The notes under the pieces were generated by a model. That model was not told where the DNA came from. It saw only the letters and a program-made list of their open reading frames with translations, and searched no databases. The position numbers and the translations under genes are program-made. From CAMLJR01 sp964631955 (GTDB taxonomy: Bacteria > Pseudomonadota > Gammaproteobacteria > Pseudomonadales > CAMLJR01), in assembly GCA_964631955.1 (NCBI GenBank), contig CAZWBA010000005.1, positions 124,001 through 188,000 on the forward strand: a stretch of DNA of 64,000 nt, read 5' to 3'. Below are positions 43,063 through 51,580 of this stretch, in pieces. Position 1 is the stretch's first letter; each line of letters starts with the position of its first letter.

Positions 43063-43427
43063 AGGGGCGGAACAGCTCAGAGAAGTGTGAATACAAGCAC
43101 ATACTCACTGTGGAACTCCCATCGCACGGCGGTAGCGGTAACACTGCTCAACCGTTGTACACAGTAACACTTATTCACATCGCAATTTATCGAGGCGGTT
43201 AGAAGAACAAATGCAGCCGCTTGTTGCGAAAACCTCTTAAACAACCTTCAAAAAACGACATAACTTATTGTTTTAGTTTAAAAAATAAGAAATGAACATA
43301 TTTTGATCGTTTTGTTAAAATCCCGATGAACGGCGGGCTGAGAGAATTCTCAACGCCGTTATCCACTAAGTTATCCACAAAAACTGTGGACAAAACCTGA
43401 AGTTTTTATGACAGTAAAAATACGGAA
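43063..43427. other. convergent intergenic region with DnaA-box cluster and AT-rich core (origin-like)
   Basis: The region lies between the 3' ends of queD and a minus-strand gene, so it should hold no promoter for either. It contains six DnaA-box-like 9-mers: 43086-43094 (minus, one mismatch), 43155-43163 (one mismatch), 43171-43179 (TTATTCACA, exact), 43359-43367 (one mismatch), 43371-43379 (TTATCCACA, exact) and 43385-43393 (minus, one mismatch). Between the two groups is a core of about 80 bp (43241-43320) that is about 80% A+T, with inverted repeat CTTATT/AATAAG at 43264-43289. Boxes flanking an unwinding-like core suggest an origin, titration or DnaA-reactivation site, but dnaA, dnaN and parAB are absent nearby. 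Confidence 0.55.
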
Positions 43428-44009
43428 TTAGTGCACAGGGAAACCTGCGCTCAATAATCCAACAAGATCGACGGCCTGATCGAGATTCGCAACGCGATGC
43501 CGTTCGCGCACCTGCCATTGCAGCGTTTCCGCGGGTGCGGGCAACAGACAGGACATCACCTCCTGTTCGCCGATGAAGATGCCGTGGAAACCGCTTTGCG
43601 GAGAGAAATCCGGTCCGACCACCAGATCGAACTGCGGCAACCCCTGTTTATGCGGAATATCCTTGAATGGAATCAAATGCTGCGACGCTTCCGTGCTGTA
43701 AACCTTGCCCATGCGCCCGGCGAGACCGGCGTGACCAAGCACTTCGACGAGCTGACGGCGACGCTCCAGTAATGCGGCTTTTTCTTCGGGCGTAGGTCCG
43801 CGCACTACCTGCTGGCTGGCGTAATCTGCGAGCGATTCAGAATCATCGATCGAACCCCGAATAATACGCACGGCATCTTTTAACGCCGCCACAGCTTCGG
43901 GCTTGTGCGCAATGATCTGCTGATAATCCAACCGCTTGCACATCTCGACCAGATCGACCGCCTGGCTCAGCAACTGCTGTATATCGTCTTTGCTATTCAC
44001 GTCGGGCAT
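43428..44009 (-). CDS. conserved-looking hypothetical protein
   Basis: The 193-residue soluble protein starts MPDVNSKDDIQQLLSQ behind a good GGATGAG ribosome binding site. Its N-terminal half is predicted helical and charged (residues 1-100, with RGPTPEEKAALLERRRQLVEVL). The C-terminal half is beta-rich (about 115-193), with IFIGEQEVMSCLLPAP and a closing VDLVGLLSAGFPVH. No signal peptide, membrane segment or known domain is recognised. Codon use is host-like. A small possible membrane-protein frame ends 21 nt upstream on the same strand. Confidence 0.65.
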   Translation of the reverse strand: MPDVNSKDDIQQLLSQAVDLVEMCKRLDYQQIIAHKPEAVAALKDAVRIIRGSIDDSESLADYASQQVVRGPTPEEKAALLERRRQLVEVLGHAGLAGRMGKVYSTEASQHLIPFKDIPHKQGLPQFDLVVGPDFSPQSGFHGIFIGEQEVMSCLLPAPAETLQWQVRERHRVANLDQAVDLVGLLSAGFPVH

Positions 44010-44030
44010 CTCATCCGTTCAGGAAGCGAA

Positions 44031-44234
44031 TCAGGATTGTTTTCGAGACAGTGTTGTTGAAGCTAGCAACAGTATAGTTGCGGGCAGAAATAGTGCCCGA
44101 GTGCGATTCCACGGCATCGAGAGATGGCAGGCTGACTCGAGCCTTCCGGTCATCACGGCCATCAGCGCCAGCGGCGTCCCGCCCTTCAACTTGCGCACCG
44201 GCAGCCATGAATACCACCACAACGCCGCGATCAA
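44031..44234 (-). CDS. possible small hydrophobic protein (67 aa)
   Basis: A TTG-initiated frame with two hydrophobic stretches (ALWWYSWLPV at residues 4-13 and LFLPATILLLAST near 48-60), separated by a basic loop, ends 21 nt before the 193-residue gene. The frame remains open upstream without an ATG or GTG, and no strong ribosome binding site is seen. It could be a real short membrane protein or the remnant of a longer one. Confidence 0.3.
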   Translation of the reverse strand: MIAALWWYSWLPVRKLKGGTPLALMAVMTGRLESACHLSMPWNRTRALFLPATILLLASTTLSRKQS

Positions 44235-44557
44235 TGGCAGCGATTTACAACTCGATGAGCGATTCGTAATTTTTTTATTACGAACGAACTGCGAACGAAT
44301 GACAAAAAAAAATCACAGCGATTACAGATACGCGAAAAAATGTATTTTGCTTTTTCACGAACGCCTGAATTAACTGCAAATAACCGAATTTATCACTCAT
44401 ATTTTCACAGCAATAAAAATATTTTCGATTTCATCGGCGCCCCGACATACCCGCTGTCACACCCCTGTCATAAATCCGTTACACCATAGCGGCCACGCAA
44501 CGGTTACGCCCTTGCGCGAAATTAATTCACAACGAATCCAAACGGGAGATTTCCTGG
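44235..44557. other. 323-bp region upstream of the porin gene
   Basis: This AT-rich stretch contains no convincing gene. It has A/T runs (nine A at about 44302-44310), a CTTTTTCACGAA segment and, at 44454-44486, three tandem 11-bp units that match a Pho box. The porin ribosome binding site CGGGAGAT precedes the ATG at 44558. Confidence 0.6.
44454..44486 (+). promoter_or_regulatory. predicted PhoB binding site (Pho box) of the porin gene
   Basis: Three consecutive 11-bp units read CTGTCACACCC, CTGTCATAAAT and CCGTTACACCA. The PhoB half-site is CTGTCAT with a 4-bp AT-rich spacer, so the first two units are excellent matches and the third is a degenerate one. The site ends 71 bp before the porin start codon. 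No good -10 box is evident just downstream, so the exact promoter remains open. Confidence 0.7.
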
Positions 44558-45658
44558 ATGAACAGCAAACTGCTTCCATCGCTGATTGCACTTTTAGCCG
44601 TTGGCGCCACTGGCGTAGCCAACTCCGCAGACAACATCCCCACGGTTTACGGCAAGGTAAATATTTCTCTCAACAAATACGATCTGGAAAATCGCACTGG
44701 CACTGCAGCTACGGATGAAAAGGACAACTGGGAACTTGAAAGCAATGCCTCTCGCATCGGCGTAAAAGGCGATCTCGATATCTCCGGCAATCTCAAGGCA
44801 ATTTACAAACTGGAATATGAAGTGTTCGCCGACGATGGCGACGACGGCAGCAGTAATTCAAGCGAATTCCAGCAACGCAATATTTACGCCGGCCTGCAGG
44901 GGAGCTGGGGCACGCTGGTCGCCGGCAAACACGACACGCCGCTCAAACTGATTCAAACCAGCTCTGCCGGTGGCGAAATTGATCGCTTCAACGATCTTCC
45001 GCTCGGCGATATCAAAAACATCATGGTCGGCGAAAACAGGGAAAGTAATATCATTTTATATTCGACGCCCGACTTCAGCGGTTTTGGTGCCACGCTGGCC
45101 ATCATGCCCGGTGAGGATGACGGCGTTACCAGCGACGATAATGATGGCCCCGCAGATCGCACTTCACTGGCGCTGACCTACAATTCGAAAATGTTTTATG
45201 TTGGCATCGCCGCCGATCAGAATGTTCAAAATACCGATACGATTCGTTTAGCGGGCGAAGTAACTCTGGGCAACTTCAAAATTGGCGCGCTGTATCAAAC
45301 TGCAGAAATTAACGACGAAGATGTGAGCTCAACAATCGGTTCACGCTCCAGCGGTCTGCGCGACTTCACAAGCAATTATGAAGAGCAGGATGCGTGGCTG
45401 CTGAGCGGCGAGTGGAAATTCGCGAAAGATTTTGCGTTAAAAGCACAGTACGGCATTTCCGAGTCCTCCCCAACCAATGCCAATGGCATCGATGATACCG
45501 AGCTGACAATGATGGCTCTCGGCCTCGATTACAAACTCAGCAAGGCATCGAAAGTATTCGCATACTACGCCAGCGTTGAGGGCGAGGGCGATAACACCTT
45601 CACCAGTGACTCCATCGAAGACAAAACTTTCGCTGTTGGTTACGAAATAAAGTTCTAA
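44558..45658 (+). CDS. Gram-negative porin, probably phosphate-regulated
   Basis: A 366-residue outer-membrane beta-barrel precursor. The signal peptide is residues 1-23 (ends VANSA). The mature part begins with the typical first strand VYGKVNISLNKYD, has the SRIGVKGDLDISGNLKAIYKLEYEV strand-turn, YAGLQGSWGTLVAGKHDTP near residue 112, and ends in Phe (GYEIKF) as required for BAM recognition. This fits the Porin_4 superfamily. The Pho box upstream suggests use under phosphate limitation, like PhoE or OprP/OprO. Sequence alone does not show ion selectivity. A secreted-protein gene follows 25 nt later. Confidence 0.88.
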   Translation: MNSKLLPSLIALLAVGATGVANSADNIPTVYGKVNISLNKYDLENRTGTAATDEKDNWELESNASRIGVKGDLDISGNLKAIYKLEYEVFADDGDDGSSNSSEFQQRNIYAGLQGSWGTLVAGKHDTPLKLIQTSSAGGEIDRFNDLPLGDIKNIMVGENRESNIILYSTPDFSGFGATLAIMPGEDDGVTSDDNDGPADRTSLALTYNSKMFYVGIAADQNVQNTDTIRLAGEVTLGNFKIGALYQTAEINDEDVSSTIGSRSSGLRDFTSNYEEQDAWLLSGEWKFAKDFALKAQYGISESSPTNANGIDDTELTMMALGLDYKLSKASKVFAYYASVEGEGDNTFTSDSIEDKTFAVGYEIKF

Positions 45659-45683
45659 CGTTTAAATCGAAAGGGACTATTGC

Positions 45684-46178
45684 ATGCGCCAGAACCATCG
45701 CTCGCTATCATTATTTATGGCGACACTGATTGCCTTATCCACTTCATTACACGCGCAGGAAATGGATATCGAGCAGGCTGACTCGCTCAATTTCCAGTCC
45801 TTTCATAAAGACAAGAAGGCAGCGATTAAAGCATGGGAGAAACCGGCAGAAACGGTAAAAGCCTACGACGATAAAACTACGGCCGCAAAACCAGCACAGC
45901 GCACGACACTCTTGCCGACTGACACTTCTGCAACGACTGCTACCGTCGCTACGCCAGCAGCGGCCAGCTCAAATGAAACTCAAGGCAAACGCTTCGAAAT
46001 GCGCGAGCGTTATACCTTGACGCGCAGCGCACAGACGCCCTATTCCGCGTTTTATGTGATCGAGCCATTGTATAAACAGGCGGCGCAATTATGCGTAAAA
46101 GGCTGGAAAAAAATTGCCGAACGCTCCGAGCCTGTCGAGCAGGATTTTTATTTATATTTTGAAATCGAGTGCTTGTAA
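45684..46178 (+). CDS. secreted protein of unknown function downstream of the porin
   Basis: The 164-residue precursor has a Sec signal peptide (residues 1-24, ends LHA). A Lys/Thr/Ala-rich low-complexity region follows (about 40-95), then a C-terminal segment with two Cys (about 138 and 163: QLCVKGWKKI and FEIECL) that may form a disulfide. No family is recognised. It starts 25 nt after the porin with an AAGGGAC ribosome binding site, so it probably shares the putative PhoB-dependent transcript. Confidence 0.65.
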   Translation: MRQNHRSLSLFMATLIALSTSLHAQEMDIEQADSLNFQSFHKDKKAAIKAWEKPAETVKAYDDKTTAAKPAQRTTLLPTDTSATTATVATPAAASSNETQGKRFEMRERYTLTRSAQTPYSAFYVIEPLYKQAAQLCVKGWKKIAERSEPVEQDFYLYFEIECL

Positions 46179-46181
46179 TAT

Positions 46182-48176
46182 TTACGGAAAATCGCGGCTG
46201 TTCACCAGCCGCTTGAGTCTTTTTAATAGCTGATCGCGCTGTGAAGCAGACAATTGTCGATAACTCAGCGCCTCGAAGCACAAGGTAATTTCCTGCACCG
46301 CTTTCCAGTGCGGATTTTTTTTCAGCAACCAGCGGCCATATTCGCCCGCCCCCATATGCAGCGGTCGCGGGTAACCCTGTCGCGCGAATCGGGCACAAAA
46401 CTGTGCGTAATAGCGTTGCTCCGCAGGCAATCGCGTTGCAAACAGCTGGCGTCCGAACAAGGCCAATACAATCGCTAAAATAACGACCGCTCCACCGCCC
46501 ACCAGCAACAATGTCATCCGCAGCGGATTGATTTCACCGAGCAGCGCTGTCAATACGGTCAGCTGGGTATCGTCGTGATAATTCACCACCCAGCGCGTCC
46601 ATGCATAATTGACCGCGTCGATACGATGACGCAGATCGTTGAGCCAGCTCACGCTGCGATAGCGACTTGCCGATAACGGTTGTTGTGCCAGAAATTCGCC
46701 CGGGGCCACCGCTCGCTCCAGCCCGCTTTCGATACGCTGCGGCGCGACTGCTGCGGTGGGGTCGAAACGCACCCACCCTTTCCCGTCCAGCCACGCTTCA
46801 GTCCACGCGTGTGCATCGAACTGATGCACAAGCACGGTTCCGGTCAGCGGATTGATTTCACCGCCCTGATATCCCGTCACGACCCGCGCCGGAATTCCCG
46901 CAGCGCGCAACAGGAACACAAAACTGCTCGCGTAGTGCTCACAGAATCCGCGACGCGTGTCGAAAATAAATTCGTCGACCGTATGTTCGCCCAGCAGCGG
47001 TGGCTTCAATGTGTAGAAAAATTGCTGTTGCCGAAAATGGGCGAGAATAAAATCAATGAGCTCATCGTCGTCATCAAAACGCGTCCGCAGCTCCTGCGCC
47101 CATTGCCGCGCACGCGGATTATTATCCGGCCCAGGCAATTTCAATTGATATCTGCGTAAACGCTGATCGAGCCTGGCTTCAAGCGCGGCTTGCGGATAGG
47201 CACGTGCGCGATACGCGAATTTATCGATAACGATGTCTTTGGCCAGAAGGCGATAATCCATCGTCAGATAAATATTTTTCGTGACCGGTTCTGGCACCTG
47301 TAGCGCGTACAGCCAGCGCTGATAAGTGGGCTCGAGAAATATTTCGTAATCGATGGAGGCGCCAGTGAATTTCGGCCGCGATGAATGATTCTGCCGGAAT
47401 GGCATATCGCTGAAATCGCCGGCACGCCATGCACGCCCATCGAAATGGTCGAGCACCAGTCCACGCCAGTACAGTTCGCGCTGCGCAGGAACACGGTCGC
47501 TGAAGACAGCACGAAACGCCAGTGCGTCGGATTGCGATAGCTGCGCAATATCACCGGGCGCCATCGTATCGGACATTCCCGTGCGCGCTTCATTGCCCGG
47601 CAACGGCACTTTCCATAACGGGCCAATGCGCGGAAATACCAGAAACAGCAGCAACATCAGCGGCAATGCCTGCGCGCTCATTGTCGCGGCATGGCGTAAG
47701 GGCTGCCATGAAAAACGCAGCGGATCATCCTGATGCAGGGCAATCAATGCCGACGTCAACAATAATATCGGTACGATCATATACAGCACCGTACCGAGAC
47801 CCTGCTCGAATAGAAATTCAGTGGCCGCGACAAAATAACCGAGAAACAATAATAAATAGGCTTCGCGGCGCGTCGCCGCTTCGATGAGTTTCAATGAAAA
47901 ACAGGCAATCAATAAGGCGACCGTGGGCTCCAATCCAATAAAGCCGCCGTAGCTCCAGCGAATGCCCGCGAGACTTGCAATAACGACAAGGGTTTTGACG
48001 ATGCGGCCCAGCTGCGACCATTGCCCGCGATGAACCTGCACGCGCCACAGCGCGCACAACAACCATCCAACCGCAATCCATATCGGTAACCGCGACACGT
48101 GCGGAGAGATCAATGCGATTTGCGCCGCCAGCAACCAGCCGAAACATTGCCGGGGTATCCACGTCGACACGCTCAT
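46182..48176 (-). CDS. tgpA: TgpA-type transglutaminase-like membrane protein
   Basis: The 664-residue protein has an N-terminal block of six membrane helices (about 10-190, DUF3488). A large periplasmic transglutaminase domain follows (about 330-480), with catalytic Cys in RRGFCEHYASSF, His in FDAHAWTEAW and Asp in RFDPTAAVAP, then a last helix (about 550-570) and a cytosolic tail. P. aeruginosa TgpA is an essential periplasmic enzyme of this type. It overlaps the DUF58 gene by ATGA and ends the moxR-DUF58-tgpA operon. Confidence 0.92.
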   Translation of the reverse strand: MSVSTWIPRQCFGWLLAAQIALISPHVSRLPIWIAVGWLLCALWRVQVHRGQWSQLGRIVKTLVVIASLAGIRWSYGGFIGLEPTVALLIACFSLKLIEAATRREAYLLLFLGYFVAATEFLFEQGLGTVLYMIVPILLLTSALIALHQDDPLRFSWQPLRHAATMSAQALPLMLLLFLVFPRIGPLWKVPLPGNEARTGMSDTMAPGDIAQLSQSDALAFRAVFSDRVPAQRELYWRGLVLDHFDGRAWRAGDFSDMPFRQNHSSRPKFTGASIDYEIFLEPTYQRWLYALQVPEPVTKNIYLTMDYRLLAKDIVIDKFAYRARAYPQAALEARLDQRLRRYQLKLPGPDNNPRARQWAQELRTRFDDDDELIDFILAHFRQQQFFYTLKPPLLGEHTVDEFIFDTRRGFCEHYASSFVFLLRAAGIPARVVTGYQGGEINPLTGTVLVHQFDAHAWTEAWLDGKGWVRFDPTAAVAPQRIESGLERAVAPGEFLAQQPLSASRYRSVSWLNDLRHRIDAVNYAWTRWVVNYHDDTQLTVLTALLGEINPLRMTLLLVGGGAVVILAIVLALFGRQLFATRLPAEQRYYAQFCARFARQGYPRPLHMGAGEYGRWLLKKNPHWKAVQEITLCFEALSYRQLSASQRDQLLKRLKRLVNSRDFP

Positions 48177-49159
48177 GACGTTACCCGCTCACGCGCCGCT
48201 GAAGATTGAAATAACGCGAGCATGCGCAATGCCTTATCGCGCTGTCCGGCGCCGCTGGCAGGAGCGAGCGTCGCATCGGGCAATTGCAATCCGAATATTT
48301 CGCCGGCGCGATCGAGTTCGAGAACCCAGTAACACAATACGCCGAGGCGGTGTTCACGCTCGCCCGTGCATGCGTCGTAACTCAGCCAATGCGATTGCAC
48401 ATGCGTTTCAGCAAACTGCTTGGTTTGCAGCGGTTGACCCTTTGCATACGCGCGCCACATCACGTGACGTAAATTATCGCCGCTGCGATACAGGCGAAAG
48501 CCGTAAAAATCATCGCTGCCTTTCTTCAGCGTGAGCGAACCGGAATCCGTGTCGCCCTCTTCGCCAATGGGGCGAGGAGCGGCGACAGGTCGCGGATAGA
48601 TCAGCGCGACAATATCGAGATCGATCCATGTCCAGGCGCGCAATAATCCGAGCGGATAAAATGTTTGTATCTTCAATCTGCCGGGACGCAGCCAGCCGCG
48701 CCGATGCGAACGATGAAATAATTTCACCGGTGCGATTTGCGCGTCCGTCAACGATACGCTCGCTGCCGTCCCTCCGGGCCAGCACAATTCGACGGCACGA
48801 CAGGCGCGCTCGCGTGTGCGTCGTAATTGCACATCGAATTCGGCGACCTCACCGGCAAATGCCGGCTGGCCGCGCAAGGCTTCGATACACAATCCCGATA
48901 AATTACTGAATGTGTGCAGAATGGCGACGATAAAAATGCTGAACAGAAAAAATACCAGCGCGAACGCCATGTTGTTCTGATAATTGATCGCTGCAATCAA
49001 CATCACCGCGAGTACAGCGAGAAAACACAGACCCGCGCGCGACGGAAAAATAAAAATGCGACGCTGATCGAGCGTAACGCTGCGCGCGGATGGAATGCGT
49101 TTTTCCAGCCAGCGATCGAATCGCTGCTGCCACCATGCAGGTCGCGTGAGTCTGCTCAT
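48173..49159 (-). CDS. DUF58 domain protein
   Basis: A 328-residue protein with two membrane helices near the N-terminus (about 35-75), followed by a beta-rich region and the DUF58 signature DDFYGFRLYRSGDNLRHVMWRAYAKG (about 210-235), which is a von Willebrand-like fold. DUF58 proteins pair with MoxR ATPases and TgpA; their role is thought to be in envelope-related assembly. The ATG at 49159 with GGAGC was chosen over a further upstream TTG. The gene overlaps the moxR stop codon region and tgpA. Confidence 0.85.
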   Translation of the reverse strand: MSRLTRPAWWQQRFDRWLEKRIPSARSVTLDQRRIFIFPSRAGLCFLAVLAVMLIAAINYQNNMAFALVFFLFSIFIVAILHTFSNLSGLCIEALRGQPAFAGEVAEFDVQLRRTRERACRAVELCWPGGTAASVSLTDAQIAPVKLFHRSHRRGWLRPGRLKIQTFYPLGLLRAWTWIDLDIVALIYPRPVAAPRPIGEEGDTDSGSLTLKKGSDDFYGFRLYRSGDNLRHVMWRAYAKGQPLQTKQFAETHVQSHWLSYDACTGEREHRLGVLCYWVLELDRAGEIFGLQLPDATLAPASGAGQRDKALRMLALFQSSAARERVTS

Positions 49160-49169
49160 GCCAGCTCCG

Positions 49170-50105
49170 CTAAAACACGGCAACCTTGCGCAGCAGTTGA
49201 TCGATCAGCGCGCTGCCCTCGCCGGAATGATCACCCGCCGCGTGCCTGTAATCGATGGCAGCATGAAGCCGATGCTCGACCACGGGCGGCAACACGGTTT
49301 GCACATCTTCGGGAACAACGTGGCCGCGACCGTTCATGAGCGCCCACGCTTTCGCTGCCCGCAACAATGCCAGTGCGCCGCGCGGCGACAGGCCAAATTC
49401 AAAACCGGGTTCAGTGCGCGTGTAGGCGATCAGTCGCTGCACATAATCGAGCAATTGCCCGGATGCATGTACACCATCGACGGCGTTCTGTAGTTTCTGT
49501 AATTGCTCTGGCGTGAGGCACTGGCGAATCTCCTGCAGCTGTCTGAGCGAGTCCTCGCCCGATAACAGGCGCCGCTCTGCGACAGGATCGGGATAGCCGA
49601 GCGACAGGCGCATCAGAAAACGGTCGAGCTGCGATTCGGGCAACGCAAATGTTCCCGCCTGCGTCAGCGGGTTCTGCGTCGCGATCACGAAAAACGGTTG
49701 CGGTAATGCACGCGTTTCGCCGTCGATCGTCACCTGTTGTTCCGCCATCGCTTCGAGCAGTGCCGATTGCGTTTTCGGCGTGGAGCGGTTGATTTCATCG
49801 GCGAGCAGAACCTGCGTGAAGATCGGTCCGGGCAAAAATTTAAACTGGTTGGTTTGCCTGTCAAAAATACTCGCGCCGAGAATATCGCCGGGCAATAAAT
49901 CGCTGGTGAATTGCACGCGCCGATATTGCAGACCTAACACTTTCGCCAAGGCGTGCGAGAGCGTGGTCTTACCCATGCCGGGCAAGTCTTCAAGCAATAG
50001 ATGACCGCGGCTGAGCAGGCAGCATAACGCCAGCCTGACCTGGCGTTCTTTGCCAAACAATACGCTGCCAATTTCATTTGCGGCATGATCGAGCAACTTC
50101 TGCAT
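49170..50105 (-). CDS. MoxR family AAA+ ATPase
   Basis: A 311-residue AAA+ protein with Walker A in DLPGMGKTTLSHA (about residues 38-50), Walker B VLLADEINR (about 100-108), sensor and arginine finger regions (NPLTQAGTFALPESQLDRF) and the MoxR lid. MoxR ATPases act as chaperones for the assembly of other complexes. It starts with a strong GAGGAGAGG ribosome binding site and heads the operon with DUF58 and tgpA genes; the three are likely translated in concert. Confidence 0.93.
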   Translation of the reverse strand: MQKLLDHAANEIGSVLFGKERQVRLALCCLLSRGHLLLEDLPGMGKTTLSHALAKVLGLQYRRVQFTSDLLPGDILGASIFDRQTNQFKFLPGPIFTQVLLADEINRSTPKTQSALLEAMAEQQVTIDGETRALPQPFFVIATQNPLTQAGTFALPESQLDRFLMRLSLGYPDPVAERRLLSGEDSLRQLQEIRQCLTPEQLQKLQNAVDGVHASGQLLDYVQRLIAYTRTEPGFEFGLSPRGALALLRAAKAWALMNGRGHVVPEDVQTVLPPVVEHRLHAAIDYRHAAGDHSGEGSALIDQLLRKVAVF

Positions 50106-50282
50106 TGCCTCTCCTCAGGTCAAGCTGGATCGAAATCCAAATCTCTCGAATTTGAATCTGTCGAAACTCAGTATTGAAACAACGGCGGGACAGTGCAGCG
50201 TTATATCACGGTAGCGTTTGGTTCAGGAAAGCTTTCGAAGAGAGGATTGGAAAAGCGATGCTGCGGAAGCTATCTATCAGAC

Positions 50283-50311
50283 AAACCGGCTTGTTTGCAG
50301 CCGGCCGGTTT
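50283..50311. repeat. hairpin downstream of the two-repeat secreted protein gene
   Basis: AAACCGG (50283-50289) and CCGGTTT (50305-50311) form inverted arms, with an extra GCCGGC in the loop. It is 36 bp after the 112-residue gene stop codon on the minus strand. The U tract is weak, so a terminator function is tentative. Confidence 0.4.
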
Positions 50312-50346
50312 ATTGAAACCGAATAGTCCGCAGCGGGAAAAAATAA

Positions 50347-50685
50347 TCAATCGGCATTCCAGGGGGTGCAAACAGGCTCTTTGTTGACGTCCTTGTATTC
50401 GCACAAGGAAACGAATCCATTCTGTCGATTCATCCGCCACACCGATAACAAATCGTTACCGACGATCAGGCGGAAATCGCCGGTCGCCGCTTCTTTCGCG
50501 CTCCAGGGTGCGCATGAGGCAGGCGCTTTTTTATTTTCAAAACTGCACAGCGAAACCTGACCGGTCGTTTCGTTGATTCGCCATACCGATAAGTTACCGC
50601 TGGTGATTCCCCCGCTGAAATTCGCCGCTGAAGCAACCTGTGCAGCGCAAAACAAGAGAGGTAACGCGAGCTTTGCCATTTGCAT
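50347..50685 (-). CDS. secreted protein with two tandem Trp-Arg/Cys repeats
   Basis: The 112-residue precursor from ATG 50685 (GGAG eight bases upstream) has a signal peptide (residues 1-20, ends VASAA). The mature part is two copies of a 45-residue unit: NLSVWRINETTGQVSLCSF...CAPW and LLSVWRMNRQNGFVSLCEY...CTPW. Each has SVWR, a Gly-x-Val-Ser-Leu-Cys and a Cys-x-Pro-Trp, so each likely has one disulfide. It may be a small extracellular binding module. No family is recognised and no operon partner is present. Confidence 0.6.
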   Translation of the reverse strand: MQMAKLALPLLFCAAQVASAANFSGGITSGNLSVWRINETTGQVSLCSFENKKAPASCAPWSAKEAATGDFRLIVGNDLLSVWRMNRQNGFVSLCEYKDVNKEPVCTPWNAD

Positions 50686-51023
50686 GTTCAATTCTCCTAC
50701 GTGGGTCTTATCGTTGTGCAGCAGCAACGCTTTCGATTCTGAACAGACCGCGTCTGCAGCCGATTGCTGAATGACGGATATAACTCTAGTCGCTGCTCAC
50801 GCATTCAACAATGCACGAAATGTTACGTACACGTTAGAAAACTGGCGGAAATGAACAGGGAAAATGCAGAGCCAATGCGGTGGAATGGCCCACCCGCATA
50901 GGCGACAGATGTTGCGTAGGCGCAAAGCCAGACTGGCTCGCAAACAAGCGTTATGCAGACTCGCGGAAAGATAGCGCGGAGAGACAGGTAAAAAGTAGCG
51001 ACAGGAAAAAGGCCGTAAACGTA
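50686..51023. other. 338-bp intergenic region between the two-repeat protein and HIT gene
   Basis: No gene is supported on either strand; short open frames here lack ribosome binding sites and host-like composition. The only features are the ribosome binding site and likely promoter of the two-repeat protein and a short AGCCAG/CTGGCT hairpin near 50927-50937. Confidence 0.5.
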
Positions 51024-51431
51024 TCAGGCGGGATCGAACGGCGGTAAACAGGCACGAATGCGCTCGGCTGCTGCCGCCAGCTCCTCAGCTGAAGCGGGGC
51101 CGCCCTTGCCGAAATCGAAATCCTGGATCTGATCGATCGGGAACAGATGGATGTGGGCGTGCGGAACTTCCAGTCCACAGATGCCGACGGCTACCCGGGC
51201 ACACGGAAAAGCCTGTTTGATCGCGGTCGCAATCCTTTGCGATACCTGCATCAGATGCGCAAGCAACGGCGCCGGCAAATCATCCCAGTGATCGATTTCC
51301 TGACACGGCATGACCAGAACATGGCCCGGCCGCAGCGGCCGGATCGTCATGAGCGCAAATGCCTGCTCATCTTTCCAGACGAAATGCCCGGGAAGATTAC
51401 CGGCGAGAATTTGCGAGAAGACGCTTGGCAT
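51024..51431 (-). CDS. HIT family nucleotide hydrolase or transferase
   Basis: A 135-residue histidine-triad protein with the motif HAHIHLFP (about residues 92-99), FxxILAGNLPGHFVWKDE at the N-terminus and RPLRPGHVLVMPCQEIDHW in the middle. HIT proteins remove AMP or related groups from nucleoside phosphoramidates and dinucleotides. It follows the small ribosomal protein gene on the same strand by 44 bp. The C-terminal extension is short, giving the family length of Hint-like enzymes. Confidence 0.9.
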   Translation of the reverse strand: MPSVFSQILAGNLPGHFVWKDEQAFALMTIRPLRPGHVLVMPCQEIDHWDDLPAPLLAHLMQVSQRIATAIKQAFPCARVAVGICGLEVPHAHIHLFPIDQIQDFDFGKGGPASAEELAAAAERIRACLPPFDPA

Positions 51432-51475
51432 GAATGACTCCTGAGGCTATCGACCTTCGGATTCAGCAGCGAAAA

Positions 51476-51580
51476 TTATTTTCTGGCAGCAGCGCGCGGG
51501 CCTTTTTTGCGCGGACGGGTATTGCCGTAAGAGCCTTTGAATACTTTGCCGCGAAACGTTCTTTTGTCGCCTTTACCCAT
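51476..51580 (-). CDS. 30S ribosomal protein THX
   Basis: A 34-codon gene from ATG 51580, behind GAGGAA, encodes MGKGDKRTFRGKVFKGSYG followed by NTRPRKKGP and a basic Ala/Arg tail. This is the Thx family pattern (MGKGDRRTRRGKIWRGTYG-like). THX is a small basic peptide that fits in a pocket of the 30S head between rRNA helices. It precedes the HIT gene. Genes this short are often missed by gene callers. Confidence 0.9.
   Translation of the reverse strand: MGKGDKRTFRGKVFKGSYGNTRPRKKGPRAAARK

Noticed and set aside
43936..44373. 145-codon plus-strand frame before the porin
   Set aside because: Overlaps the unknown minus-strand gene, mixed composition, no ribosome binding site and no recognisable domain.
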